64,000 nucleotides of DNA from Mycobacterium sp. 1274761.0 (GTDB taxonomy: Bacteria; Actinomycetota; Actinomycetes; Mycobacteriales; Mycobacteriaceae). The position numbers were made by a program, and so were the translations under genes. Within the stretch, counting starts at the first letter, position 1, and each line of letters starts with the position of its first letter. Shown piece after piece: positions 42,971 through 52,165 of this stretch. Under the pieces are notes generated by a model, which made no database searches, was not told the DNA's origin, and worked only from the letters and a program-made list of their open reading frames with translations. Where the stretch lies: the NCBI RefSeq assembly GCF_001668615.1, contig NZ_LZMC01000109.1, positions 124,001 to 188,000 on the forward strand, written 5' to 3'.

Positions 42971-44440
42971 TTGGCAATTCTCGCCGAACAGCGGACGTAC
43001 GTCGCGGGTGAGTGGGTGACCGGCGACGACATGGTCGGCGTCGAGAATCCGGCCGACGAAAGCCATGTCGCCGACGTATCGGCCACTCCGCCCACCGAGG
43101 TCGAGAGGGCGATCCGAGAGGCCCGCCGAAGCTTCGACACAGGTGCGTGGGCAGACCTGTCGGTCCCCGACCGGGCACGCGTGCTGGGCGAGCTGATCGA
43201 CTACATCGCGAGCAGTGCCGACACCTTGATTCCGACCCTCGTCGCCGAGGCGGGCCAGTCGACGCGGTTCGCCGAAATGACGCAGTTGAGGGCCGGCGTC
43301 GCCCTCGCCCGCCAAACCCTCGACCTCTACCTCGCGATGAAACACGAGGAGGCAAGCCCCGTCCCCGTCGACGACCTGGTCCGCGGCCGTGTCGCCTTGA
43401 GCATCCGCCGCCATGAACCGGTGGGCGTCGTCGCGGCGATCACCCCGTACAACGCGGCGCTGATCATGGGCTTCCAGAAGCTGATACCCGCCCTGATGGC
43501 GGGAAACTCCGTCATTCTGCGGCCGAGTCCGTTGACCCCGATCTCTTCGCTGATCTTCGGGCACGCCGCCGACGCTGCCGCTCTGCCGCGGGGCGTGTTG
43601 AGCGTGGTCGTCGAATCCGGCACTGCGAGTGCGGAATTGCTCACCAGCCATCCCGCCGTCGACATGGTGTCGTTCACCGGTTCCACGGTCGCCGGCCGCA
43701 GAATCCTCGCCCAGGCCGCACCGACGGTGAAGCGCGTCTCGCTCGAACTCGGTGGCAAGTCGGCCCAGATCTATCTGCCCGACGCCACCCATCGTGCCGC
43801 GATGGGTGCGGCCATGGTGGTGATGAGCACGGCTGGCCAAGCGTGCGTCGCCGCCACCAGGATGCTGGTGCCCGAGGAGCAGCGGGAGCAGGTGCTCGAG
43901 GCGGTCAGCGGTGTGTACAGCTCGATCAAGGTCGGCCCGCCGACCCAGGCCGACGCCGCAATGGGCCCGGTGATCAGTGCAGCGCAGCGGGAGAAGTGCG
44001 AGCGGCTGGTCGAGGCGGCCGAGGACAACGGCGCCAAGGTGGTGTGCGGTGGCGGCCGACCGGCCGGACTCGATCGCGGCTACTACTTCGAACCGACTGT
44101 CCTCGACGTGCCGGACAACTCGAATCCCGCGGCGCGAGAGGAGATCTTCGGCCCGGTGCTAGCCGTGCTCGGCTACCGGGACATCGACCATGCGGTCGAA
44201 ATCGCCAACGACAGCATCTATGGCCTGTCGGGCCAGGTGTACGGCGCGGACGTGTCTGCCGCCGTCGGGGTCGCGCGTCGGCTGCGCACGGGCGCCGTCA
44301 ACGTCAACACAACCGTGTTCTCCGCTTACGCCCCCAGTGGGGGATACAAGCAGAGCGGGCTGGGCCGCGAGCGCGGACCCGACGGGATCCGCGAACTTCA
44401 GGAAGTCAAGCACATGTCGATAGGGGAGCTTTCACAATGA
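42971..44440 (+). CDS. aldehyde dehydrogenase family protein
   Basis: A 489-residue NAD(P)-dependent aldehyde dehydrogenase, distinct from the one at 7.9 kb. PYNAALIMGFQKLIPALMAG binds the coenzyme, Glu in LELGGKSAQIY is the base and Cys in STAGQACVAATRM the nucleophile. It uses TTG at 42971, preceded by AGGAG about 7 bases upstream, so the rare start is supported. It is the first gene of the plus-strand catabolic operon; its stop overlaps the amidohydrolase start (ATGA). Confidence 0.92.
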   Translation: MAILAEQRTYVAGEWVTGDDMVGVENPADESHVADVSATPPTEVERAIREARRSFDTGAWADLSVPDRARVLGELIDYIASSADTLIPTLVAEAGQSTRFAEMTQLRAGVALARQTLDLYLAMKHEEASPVPVDDLVRGRVALSIRRHEPVGVVAAITPYNAALIMGFQKLIPALMAGNSVILRPSPLTPISSLIFGHAADAAALPRGVLSVVVESGTASAELLTSHPAVDMVSFTGSTVAGRRILAQAAPTVKRVSLELGGKSAQIYLPDATHRAAMGAAMVVMSTAGQACVAATRMLVPEEQREQVLEAVSGVYSSIKVGPPTQADAAMGPVISAAQREKCERLVEAAEDNGAKVVCGGGRPAGLDRGYYFEPTVLDVPDNSNPAAREEIFGPVLAVLGYRDIDHAVEIANDSIYGLSGQVYGADVSAAVGVARRLRTGAVNVNTTVFSAYAPSGGYKQSGLGRERGPDGIRELQEVKHMSIGELSQ

Positions 44441-45693
44441 CCATCACCGAAGCGCGTAGCGAAACCGTCGAGAATGACAGCGCTGGAATCGATTTGAACT
44501 GGCTGATTTCTGTCGATGACCACATCCTGGAACCGCCGAATCTGTGGGTGGACCGCGTCGCGAGCAAGGACCGGGACAAAGCGCCGCACATGGAGAAGGG
44601 CGACGACGGTGTCGATATGTGGGTGTATGACGGCAAGCGCTACCCCAACTCCGGCCTGTCCGCGGTCGTGGGCAAGTCCAAGGAGGAGTTCAGTCCGGAG
44701 CCGCTGTCGTATGCCGAAATGCGGCCGGGGTGTTACGACGCCAAGGCGCGCGTCGAGGACATGGACCGCTCCGGTGTGCTTGCCTCCCTGTGCTTTCCGA
44801 CCATCACCCGGTTCTGCGGCCAGCTCTTCATGGAGGCCAGCGACCGCAAGTTCGGCTTCGAATGCCTTCAGCACTACAACGACTGGCTCGTCGAGGAATG
44901 GTGCGGCGCCGCCCCGGGACGCTACATCCCACTGATGCTGATCCCGATGTGGGACCCGAAACTGGCCGCCAAGGAAATGGAGCGGATGGCGGCCAAGGGT
45001 GTGACAAGCTTCGCGTTCTCCGAGAATCCGGAGCCGTTGGGGCTGCCCACTATCCACGATGCCGACGGGTACTGGGAACCGGTGATGGCGGCGGCGAACG
45101 AGCTGGAGATGGTCGCCAGCATGCACGTGGGGTCGTCGTCACAGCTGCCGAAGATCTGTAAGGACGCGCCCTTCATGGCCAACCTCACCTGGGGGGCGTC
45201 GCGTACCTCGGGAACCATGCTGTCGTGGTTGTTCAGCGGAATGTTCCAGCGCTACCCGAAGCTCAAAATCGCCCTGTCTGAGGGGGAGGTCGGCTGGATG
45301 CCCTACTTTCTGGAGCGGGCCGAGCAAGTGTTGGACAAGCAGCGCTACTGGGTGATGCGCGGGGCGAAATTCGACACGCACGCCGGGGCGGGTCAGGCGA
45401 TCGACCTGGACACCCTCGACATCCGGGAGACGTTCCGCAACCACATCTACGGGTGCATCATCGAGGATCGGCACGCGGTCAAGAGCCTGGACGAGCTCGG
45501 CGAGGAGAACATCATGTGCGAAACCGATTACCCGCATTCGGATTCCACGTGGCCGAACTGCATCGAGGTCGCGCGCAACACGATGAGGGACCTGCCGGCT
45601 GAGGTCCAGTACAAGCTGCTGCGCGGCAACGCCGAACGGCTATACCGCTTCACCCCGGCCGAACCGCCCGCGCCGACGACGACGAGTGCATGA
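44437..45693 (+). CDS. amidohydrolase family protein (ACMSD-like)
   Basis: A 418-residue metal-dependent amidohydrolase of the amidohydrolase-2/ACMSD-like group. The N-terminal SVDDHILEPPNLWVDR supplies the Asp-x-His metal ligands, HVGSSSQLPK in the middle contributes another His, and CETDYPHSDSTWPN near the end holds the last Asp. In actinobacterial catabolic clusters these proteins often act as hydrolases or decarboxylases of ring-opened or CoA-linked intermediates; the substrate is unknown. The frame is open upstream, but the ATG overlapping the ALDH stop, with GGGGAG before it, is the start. Confidence 0.88.
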   Translation: MTITEARSETVENDSAGIDLNWLISVDDHILEPPNLWVDRVASKDRDKAPHMEKGDDGVDMWVYDGKRYPNSGLSAVVGKSKEEFSPEPLSYAEMRPGCYDAKARVEDMDRSGVLASLCFPTITRFCGQLFMEASDRKFGFECLQHYNDWLVEEWCGAAPGRYIPLMLIPMWDPKLAAKEMERMAAKGVTSFAFSENPEPLGLPTIHDADGYWEPVMAAANELEMVASMHVGSSSQLPKICKDAPFMANLTWGASRTSGTMLSWLFSGMFQRYPKLKIALSEGEVGWMPYFLERAEQVLDKQRYWVMRGAKFDTHAGAGQAIDLDTLDIRETFRNHIYGCIIEDRHAVKSLDELGEENIMCETDYPHSDSTWPNCIEVARNTMRDLPAEVQYKLLRGNAERLYRFTPAEPPAPTTTSA

Positions 45694-45696
45694 GCC

Positions 45697-46482
45697 GTGG
45701 CGAAAAGGCTTGATGGCAAGAGCGCCATCGTCACTGGAGCCGGCTCCGGGGTTGGCCGGGCCTCGGCGCTGCGGTTCGCGGAGGAGGGCGCACGGGTGAT
45801 CATCGCCGACATCGATCTCGACCATGCCAAGGAGACGGTCGGCCTCGTCGAGGCCGCGGGCGGCTCCGCGGTCCCGGTCGGCGTGGACGTCGCCGACGAG
45901 GAGCAGGTGCGTGGGATGATTTCTGCGGCGGTCGACTGGTTCGGCAGGCTCGACATCTGTTTCAACAATGTCGGTATCCCCACGCCCCGGCTCGGGATGA
46001 CGTTCGAGGATCACACCCTCGAGGACTTCAATCGCCTGGTCGCAGTCAACCTCGGGGGCGTGTTCCTCGGCTGCAAATACGCTGTACTGCAGTTCAAGAA
46101 GCAGGGTGACGGCGGGGTCATCCTCAACACCGGATCGGTCGCCGGGCTGGTGTCGTGGGGCGGCTCCGTGTACGGCGCGACGAAAGGCGGCGTGCTGCAA
46201 CTGACCCGAGCCGTGGCGATCGAAGGTGCTCCGTTCGGGATCCGATGCAATTCGATCTGCCCAGCGGCCATGCCGCTGACCGGTTTCATGGCCGCGGGAG
46301 GCCTCGAGATCGACGACGCGCAGCAGGCGGCGATTGCCGACAAGGTCGGCGCCCAGCATCCGCTAGGTAAGGCGATCACCGCCGAGGACTGCGCGGAGGC
46401 GGCACTGTATCTCTGCTCTGACGCGGCGCGCAACATCACCGGGGTGGGGCTACCTGTCGACGGTGGATACGTGGCCAGATGA
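45697..46482 (+). CDS. SDR family oxidoreductase
   Basis: A 261-residue classical short-chain dehydrogenase: cofactor motif TGAGSGVGRASALRF, NNVGIPTP, and catalytic Ser-Tyr-Lys in NTGSVAGLVSWGGSVYGATK. Asp in IIADIDLDHAK suggests NAD preference. It starts with GTG 3 bp after the amidohydrolase and overlaps the P450 by 4 bp. It lacks the mycofactocin-type insertion seen in the other SDR at 31.8 kb. Confidence 0.88.
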   Translation: MAKRLDGKSAIVTGAGSGVGRASALRFAEEGARVIIADIDLDHAKETVGLVEAAGGSAVPVGVDVADEEQVRGMISAAVDWFGRLDICFNNVGIPTPRLGMTFEDHTLEDFNRLVAVNLGGVFLGCKYAVLQFKKQGDGGVILNTGSVAGLVSWGGSVYGATKGGVLQLTRAVAIEGAPFGIRCNSICPAAMPLTGFMAAGGLEIDDAQQAAIADKVGAQHPLGKAITAEDCAEAALYLCSDAARNITGVGLPVDGGYVAR

Positions 46483-47729
46483 CCGTCACCCTGGACCGGG
46501 ACAGACTGCGGGAGCTGTTCGACCTGCGCAGCTCCTACAACTCGCTGAGCGGTGGTACCTACCGAGACGATCCGTATCCCGTGTGGCACCGGCTGCGCGA
46601 ACAAGGACCGGTGCTGCCGGGCATTCTGCACGAGCTGACCGGTTGCACCGACCCGATGTACTTCCACGGCCTGCCCTACGCCGACCGCCCCCATTTCACC
46701 ACCTTCGACTACGAGACTTCGTTTGCTGCGCACCGGGATCCGGATGTCTTCGCCTCCTCGCCCGAACCTGTCGACATCGACGGCGGTCCGTTGACCATCA
46801 CCAACAGCATGCTGTCGATGGACGGTCCGCAGCACCGGCGTTACCGAGCGCTGGTTCAGCCGTCCTTTCTGTCGTCGAACGGGAGATGGTGGGCCGAGAA
46901 TTGGATCGCGGAAACCGTGCACCTGCTCATCGACGGCTTCGAGCGCGACGGCCGTGCCGAGCTCAACGTCGACTTCTGTGCGGCGATCCCGATCCTCACC
47001 ATCACCGGTAGCTTCGGGCTGCCTGTCGAGCAGGCACTCGAGGTGCGCGAGGCGCTGACGCACAATCCCGAAAGGGTTGTCGAGCTGATCAAACCGGTGG
47101 TCGCAGCGCGGCGGCGCGACCCGCAGGACGATTTGATCAGCGTCCTCGTGCAGGCTGAGATCACCGACGAGGACGGCAGTGTCACGCAGCTGACCGACCG
47201 TGAGATCGACTCGTTCGTGCTGCTCCTCCTCGGCGCGGGCTCGGGCACCACCTGGAAGCAGATGGGCACGACGTTGACCGCGCTACTGCAACGTCCCGAC
47301 ATGCTAGAGGCGGTCCGCGAGGACCGGTCGCTGCTACGAGCCGCGATCGAAGAATCCGTGCGGTGGATGCCCACCGACCCGATGTTCTCCCGCTGGGTTG
47401 TCGCCGACACCGAACTCGGCGGCGTCGAAATGCCGGCCGGTTCGGTGGTGCACATCAATCTCGGCGCGGCCAACCGTGATCCGGCGCGATGGGACCGGCC
47501 CGACGACTACGACATCTTCCGTCCATTACGGCCAAACCTCGGTTTCGGTCAAGGTGCCCACATCTGTCTGGGCATGCACGTGGCCCGCACCGAGATGGCG
47601 GTGGCGATCGAGGCACTGCTGGACCGGCTGCCCACGCTTCGTCTGGACCCCGATGCCGAGCCGCCGCGGTTCGTCGGCATGTATGAGCGCGGTGCGACCG
47701 CGATCCCCGTCGTCTTCGACCGCACGTGA
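46479..47729 (+). CDS. cytochrome P450
   Basis: A 416-residue soluble P450. Heme-cysteine loop FGQGAHICLGMHVAR (Cys about 364), I-helix LLLLGAGSGTTWKQMG with the acid/alcohol pair changed to Ser-Gly-Thr-Thr, and the ExxR motif in EESVRW are all present. It likely hydroxylates the substrate imported or activated by the neighbouring genes; redox partners (ferredoxin, reductase) are not in the window. The CYP family is not assigned. Confidence 0.92.
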   Translation: MTVTLDRDRLRELFDLRSSYNSLSGGTYRDDPYPVWHRLREQGPVLPGILHELTGCTDPMYFHGLPYADRPHFTTFDYETSFAAHRDPDVFASSPEPVDIDGGPLTITNSMLSMDGPQHRRYRALVQPSFLSSNGRWWAENWIAETVHLLIDGFERDGRAELNVDFCAAIPILTITGSFGLPVEQALEVREALTHNPERVVELIKPVVAARRRDPQDDLISVLVQAEITDEDGSVTQLTDREIDSFVLLLLGAGSGTTWKQMGTTLTALLQRPDMLEAVREDRSLLRAAIEESVRWMPTDPMFSRWVVADTELGGVEMPAGSVVHINLGAANRDPARWDRPDDYDIFRPLRPNLGFGQGAHICLGMHVARTEMAVAIEALLDRLPTLRLDPDAEPPRFVGMYERGATAIPVVFDRT

Positions 47730-47750
47730 ACGAAAGACGGAAAGGACCCA

Positions 47751-48185
47751 ATGACCGAACAGGACTACAAGCCGCCGGATCTGGCGCTCGTCGGTGCCGA
47801 CCACGTCGTCGCCTACCGGGACACCGGCGGAGAGGTCGGCTACTTGTGGAACGGCGTGGCGACGCTGCTGTTGACCGTGACCGGCAGGCGCAGCGGTGCC
47901 GCGCGCACCTCAGCGCTGATCTTCGGCCGTGACGGTGACGACTACCTGGTGGTGGCGTCGATGGGAGGGGCACCACGGCATCCGAACTGGTACCTCAACC
48001 TGCAAGCCGACCCCCACGCCACGATTCAGGTGCGCGAGGAGCGGATACCGGTGGTGGCCAGCACCGCAGGCGCAGACGAGAAGCCCCGGCTGTGGGCGAT
48101 CATGACCGGAATCTGGCCGAATTACGACGTCTACCAGTCCCGCACCGACCGGGAGATCCCTGTCGTGAAGCTGTCACCGGCATGA
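47751..48185 (+). CDS. F420-dependent nitroreductase-family (DUF385) protein
   Basis: A 144-residue split-barrel protein of the Ddn/DUF385 family. LLTVTGRRSGAARTSALIFG and YLVVASMGGAPRHPNWYLNL are the conserved F420-binding segments. Such enzymes reduce quinones or unsaturated ketones with F420H2. GAAAGGA precedes the ATG. It overlaps the TetR gene by 4 bp, linking it to the same operon. Confidence 0.88.
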   Translation: MTEQDYKPPDLALVGADHVVAYRDTGGEVGYLWNGVATLLLTVTGRRSGAARTSALIFGRDGDDYLVVASMGGAPRHPNWYLNLQADPHATIQVREERIPVVASTAGADEKPRLWAIMTGIWPNYDVYQSRTDREIPVVKLSPA

Positions 48186-48856
48186 CTACCGATAGCATCT
48201 CTTCGGTGTCGTGGGTCGATCGGGCCGTGGAGCGGTCGGCGGCCGTACAACGGTCGCGGATGCGTATCGCCGAACAGGTGCGCGTCATGCTCGACGCCGC
48301 CCGCAGGCTGATCGCCGCCAAGGGCGACGAGTTCACCACACAGGAGCTGGTCGCCGAGGCCGGCGTCGCTTTGCAGACGTTCTACCGCTACTTCTCCAGC
48401 AAGGACGAATTGCTGCTCGCAGTGATCGGCGACGCCATGACCGAGGCGTGTGAACGGTGGGCGCAGACGGTTGCAGACATGCCCGATCCGCTGGAGCGGG
48501 TGCGCTACCTGCTCCTGACTACGCTGGAGCGCCTGGAGGGTGACCCGCACAACGCCGCGATGTCCCGCTTCGTCGTGTCCATGCGGTGGCGGCTGCACCG
48601 GCAGTTTCCCAAGGAACTCGCCGAGGCGGAGAAGCCGTTCGTCGACCTGCTGCGCACCGAGCTGAATGCGGCCGTGGCGGCAGGGCAGCTCAATCCTCCT
48701 AATTCCGAATGGGATTCGTGGTTCATCACCGAGCTGGTTCGGGCCGTCTACCACTACTACGCCTTCGCCGAGCACAACACCGCCGAGATGGATGTGGTCA
48801 AGCAGCAGTTGTGGCGGTTCTGCCTGACCGCGCTCGGCGGCCGCGTCCAGTCCTGA
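48182..48856 (+). CDS. TetR-family transcriptional regulator
   Basis: A 224-residue TetR regulator. After a 30-residue leader the DNA-binding domain reads MLDAARRLIAAKGDEFTTQE and VAEAGVALQTFYRYFSSKDE (about 34-75). The ligand domain has MSRFVVSMRWRLHRQFPKEL. It is embedded in the catabolic operon (ATGA overlap with the DUF385 gene), so it probably controls this operon and perhaps the divergent mce operon; targets are not proven. The frame is open upstream, but the overlap defines the start. Confidence 0.88.
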   Translation: MTTDSISSVSWVDRAVERSAAVQRSRMRIAEQVRVMLDAARRLIAAKGDEFTTQELVAEAGVALQTFYRYFSSKDELLLAVIGDAMTEACERWAQTVADMPDPLERVRYLLLTTLERLEGDPHNAAMSRFVVSMRWRLHRQFPKELAEAEKPFVDLLRTELNAAVAAGQLNPPNSEWDSWFITELVRAVYHYYAFAEHNTAEMDVVKQQLWRFCLTALGGRVQS

Positions 48857-48914
48857 CACTCCTTTCCGACGCACCGGAAACGTCTCTGCCCGCCCAGCCG
48901 AAAGGTATTGGTCA

Positions 48915-50189
48915 ATGACCGATTTCGATTTCGACACCATGGACTTCTTCACCAACCCAGCGTTCGTTCCTGACCCCCATCCGTACTTCGATCATCTGCG
49001 CCAGATGGGGCCGGCGGTGAAAGAACCCCATCACGGCGTCGTGGCGGTCACCCGGTACGGCGAAACGCTCGAGGTCTTCAAAGACGCCGAGCAGTGGTCG
49101 AACTGTGTGTCAGTGGGTGGACCGTTCGCCGGACTGCCGTTCACCCCGGAAGGTGACGACATCAGCGAGCAGATCGAGGCGCACCGCACGCAGATGCCAC
49201 TGCATGAGCACATGGTGGCTATGGATCCGCCGAACCACACACGCGCCAGGTCGCTGCTGACCCGACTGTTGACGCCGAGCCGGCTGAAGGCGAACCAGGA
49301 TTTCCTGTGGGAGCTCGCGGACCGACAACTCGACGAGTTCGTCGGTGCCGGGGAGTGCGAATTCCTCACCGCATACTCGAAGCCGTTCTCGCTCTTGGCG
49401 ATTGCCGACCTCTTGGGCGTCCCGCGGGAAGACCATGATGAGTTCCGCGCCGCATTGGCAAGCCCACACTTGATGGGCAATCTCGAGGGCGATACCGCCG
49501 CAATCAACCCGCTGGAGTTCCTCGACGAGAAGTTCAGCGCCTACATCGAGGAACGGCGCGCCGAACCCCGCGACGACGTGCTGACCGACCTCGCCCAGGC
49601 CAGCTACCCCGACGGCTCGCAGCCGGCTGTCAAGGAAGTGGTGCGTACCGCGAGCTTCCTGTTCGGCGCCGGTCAGGAGACCACGGCCAAGTTGCTCGGC
49701 GCGGCCATGCGCATCCTGTGTGAACGGCCCGAACTGCAGAAGGCTCTGCGCGACGATCCCAGCCTGGTGCCGATCTTCATCGAGGAAACGCTGCGGATGG
49801 AGAGCCCGGTGAAAACACAGTTCCGCCTTGCGGTCCGGTCGACGTCTCTGGCCGGTGTGGATATTCCGGCAGGCACGATCGTGATGCTCTCTGCGGCGGC
49901 GGCCAATCGGGACCCGGAGAAGTTCGCATGCCCGCATGAGTTTCGGTTGGACCGCAAGAACGTCCGCGAGCAGGTGGCGTTCGCACGCGGTGCGCACTCC
50001 TGCCCCGGCGCTCCGCTTGCGCGGGTGGAGGGTCGGGTCTCACTGGAACGAATACTTGCGCGCATGACCGACATTGCCGTCGACGAGCGATTCCACGGCT
50101 CAACCGACGAGCCCCGGTTCACCTACGAGCCGACCTTCATCCTGCGTGGGCTGATCGACCTGCATTTGCGATTCACCCCGGCGCGATGA
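48915..50189 (+). CDS. cytochrome P450
   Basis: A 424-residue P450, second of the operon. Heme loop FARGAHSCPGAPLAR (Cys about 362), I-helix FLFGAGQETTAKLLG with the normal Glu-Thr-Thr, and EETLRMESPVK as the ExxR helix. DPHPYFDHLRQMGP near the N-terminus is typical of actinobacterial P450s. A 58-bp gap separates it from the TetR gene, and its stop overlaps the secreted-protein gene. Confidence 0.92.
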   Translation: MTDFDFDTMDFFTNPAFVPDPHPYFDHLRQMGPAVKEPHHGVVAVTRYGETLEVFKDAEQWSNCVSVGGPFAGLPFTPEGDDISEQIEAHRTQMPLHEHMVAMDPPNHTRARSLLTRLLTPSRLKANQDFLWELADRQLDEFVGAGECEFLTAYSKPFSLLAIADLLGVPREDHDEFRAALASPHLMGNLEGDTAAINPLEFLDEKFSAYIEERRAEPRDDVLTDLAQASYPDGSQPAVKEVVRTASFLFGAGQETTAKLLGAAMRILCERPELQKALRDDPSLVPIFIEETLRMESPVKTQFRLAVRSTSLAGVDIPAGTIVMLSAAAANRDPEKFACPHEFRLDRKNVREQVAFARGAHSCPGAPLARVEGRVSLERILARMTDIAVDERFHGSTDEPRFTYEPTFILRGLIDLHLRFTPAR

Positions 50190-50674
50190 GACCAGCGGTC
50201 GCGTTGTGCGCAGTGCCGGTGATCGCGGTGCTCGGGGCGCCGGTGGTGCATGCCGACGCCGCCCTCAACGGCACGTACGCCGCGGTGTCCAACGGCGAAT
50301 GGGCCGCGACCAACGACGTCTTCCACGACGAGGTCACCACCCGCAGCACCTGGACCATCGAGATGTCGTGCAGTGACGTCGTGACCTGCAGCGGCACGGT
50401 GACCAGTGATGCGGGCTGGACGGCGGGCATCTCGACAACCACCGGGGAGTACCTCGTCAAGCGGGAGTTGTCGAACTGGGAGCCGTGTGCAGATGGGCGT
50501 TTGTTCACCGGCCACCAGCGCTACCAGTTCTATCCCGTCGATCAGTCCGCCGGCTTCTCGCCGGGTTCGCATACGTTCGCCGGATTCGACAGGACGTCGG
50601 GTGACAGTGGCAATTGCAGCATCAACGAAAGACTCGAAATCGAACTGCCGTTCCGGCTGGAGAAGCTGGACTGA
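50186..50674 (+). CDS. small secreted protein, cysteine-containing
   Basis: A 162-residue protein with a Sec signal peptide (MRPAVALCAVPVIAVLGAPV, cleavage after VVHADA at about residue 24-25). The mature domain has five cysteines (SCSDVVTCSG, then PCADG and NCSINE), suggesting disulfides, and is rich in Thr, Ser and Trp. It resembles a mycobacterial secreted-protein family of unknown role. The start overlaps the P450 stop (ATGA). Confidence 0.75.
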   Translation: MRPAVALCAVPVIAVLGAPVVHADAALNGTYAAVSNGEWAATNDVFHDEVTTRSTWTIEMSCSDVVTCSGTVTSDAGWTAGISTTTGEYLVKRELSNWEPCADGRLFTGHQRYQFYPVDQSAGFSPGSHTFAGFDRTSGDSGNCSINERLEIELPFRLEKLD

Positions 50675-50689
50675 GCGCGGAGGTGAATC

Positions 50690-51097
50690 ATGCCGGTGAG
50701 CAGGCTCGACGACCTACCGGCCGGTGGCGGCGGCCGCTGGCCGTTGTGCGGCAGCGGTTTTCGATCCGCCCAGTGGGGCGATATGGAGGTCGGCTACACC
50801 ACCACCGGAGTCGGCGACCACACAGCGCTGTATCAGGGTCTGCCCGGCGGGGTATGCCCGTGCCCTCATTACGGGTACGTGTTTACCGGCCGCATCCGCT
50901 GTCATTACCCCGGCTCCGATCGGCCGGACGAAGTCGCCAGTTCCGGTGAGGCGTACTTCTTTTCGGCCGGGCATGTGCTGATCTACGAAGAAGACACGAA
51001 AGCGCTGGAGCTGCACCCCGCCGCGGAGCTGCAGACGCTGATGGACCACATCGAATCGGTGGCCCGCCGACACGTCGATAGCCGCGACAACCGCTAG
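50690..51097 (+). CDS. cupin-like small protein
   Basis: A 135-residue protein. The order of beta-strand segments (PCPHYGYVFTGRIRCHYPGS, then YFFSAGHVLIYEEDTKALEL) fits a single cupin barrel with possible His ligands, but the canonical cupin motifs are weak, so function is uncertain. GGAGG lies about 10 bases before the ATG. It is the last plus-strand gene of the island and overlaps the convergent DUF2505 gene by 4 bp. Confidence 0.65.
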   Translation: MPVSRLDDLPAGGGGRWPLCGSGFRSAQWGDMEVGYTTTGVGDHTALYQGLPGGVCPCPHYGYVFTGRIRCHYPGSDRPDEVASSGEAYFFSAGHVLIYEEDTKALELHPAAELQTLMDHIESVARRHVDSRDNR

Positions 51098-51609
51098 TGG
51101 TGCTTGTTGATCCAGTCAGCGGTGAACGCTTCTTCGGCATCGAAGAGTTGCTTGATGTGATGCAGGATCAGGTCTTCCAGAGCGCCGCCGATGAGCGGGA
51201 TGAACACCTTGCAGACGCTGACGAGACGAAGCTCGCTGCCGGTGTCGGTTTCGGTCAGCAGGTATTTGCCGCCGAATCGGCCCGGCCCGTGCGGCACGCT
51301 GGCCCGGTACGTGCCGGTGCCGCGCTTGTTCACGTGGTCGTACGGGTCGAAATGCTGCTCGCGCGTGATGATCATGTCCCCTGGCATGACGCTGCGCGCG
51401 ATCGGCGGAAGGTACATGCGTGGCAGGTTCTGCTTGAAGACGATGTCGGTGCCCGACCCGTCGGAGGAGAACGTGGTGATCTCGGACTGCGGCGTCAGAA
51501 ATCGGTACGCGTCCATCAGGGTTTCCCAGTAGACGCGGCTGGTGAAGTCGCCGTAGATCTTCTCGGCGGGCGCGCCGAACGCGATCCTGTAGTCCATCCG
51601 TCGCGCCAT
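51094..51609 (-). CDS. DUF2505 family protein
   Basis: A 171-residue protein of the START-like DUF2505 family: a beta-rich ligand-binding cup with MDYRIAFGAPAEKIYGDFTS at the start and DLILHHIKQLFDAEEAFTAD at the end. It is a paralogue of the next gene, sharing the C-terminal EEAFT/EQRFT-AxWI segment. Function unknown; lipid or hydrophobic-ligand binding is plausible. Confidence 0.8.
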   Translation of the reverse strand: MARRMDYRIAFGAPAEKIYGDFTSRVYWETLMDAYRFLTPQSEITTFSSDGSGTDIVFKQNLPRMYLPPIARSVMPGDMIITREQHFDPYDHVNKRGTGTYRASVPHGPGRFGGKYLLTETDTGSELRLVSVCKVFIPLIGGALEDLILHHIKQLFDAEEAFTADWINKHH

Positions 51610-51629
51610 AACACCAGGTTAGAAGAGCG

Positions 51630-52139
51630 TTAAAAGTTTTCCTTGATCCACGCCGTGGTGAAGCGCTGCTCGGCGATCAGAAGCTCGACCAGTTGGCTGC
51701 CGATGAAGTTCTCGACTTTGCCGCCGACAAGCGGGATGCGCACCTCGACGGTCGCGGTGAACTGCAGGCGCGCGCCGCCATTGTCGGTCGGCGCGAGCTC
51801 CGCCTTGCCCGTCAGCGACACAGGCGCACCGGGAATCGCGCCCGTCACGGTGGCCGTCGCCGTGCCGTCGGTGACCGGGGTCCATGTCTCCTCGCGAACG
51901 ATAGACAGGTCGCCGGGGTGGAACTGCGTCACGATGCCGGGCAGCCGGTCGACGCGCAACACCTGCGTGGTCACGACATCGATGCCGCCATCCTTGGCGA
52001 CCGTCATCTCGTCCAGCGTGGCCTGATCGGCGCCCGAATCGGCCAACCGCTGCAGCCAGTACGCCCGATCGCCGAATGCCCGGTGGACCTGTTCGACGCT
52101 GCCCTCGTACTCGGCGGCCATGTCGAATGATCGGGGCAT
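51630..52139 (-). CDS. DUF2505 family protein (Rv0481c-like)
   Basis: A 169-residue START-like DUF2505 protein: SFDMAAEYEGSVEQVHRAFG at the N-terminus and LVGGKVENFIGSQLVELLIA near the C-terminus. By position next to murB it corresponds to Rv0481c and marks the return to core gene order; the adjacent paralogue at 51094 looks like a duplicate. It is divergent from murB with only 26 bp between starts. Confidence 0.85.
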   Translation of the reverse strand: MPRSFDMAAEYEGSVEQVHRAFGDRAYWLQRLADSGADQATLDEMTVAKDGGIDVVTTQVLRVDRLPGIVTQFHPGDLSIVREETWTPVTDGTATATVTGAIPGAPVSLTGKAELAPTDNGGARLQFTATVEVRIPLVGGKVENFIGSQLVELLIAEQRFTTAWIKENF

Positions 52140-52165
52140 AGCTGGCCAGGCTACCGTTACGGGCC

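Noticed and set aside
30171..51600. Evidence for a recent mobile element carrying the catabolic island
   Set aside because: No transposase, integrase, tRNA or flanking direct repeat was found, and GC content and codon use look like the neighbours.
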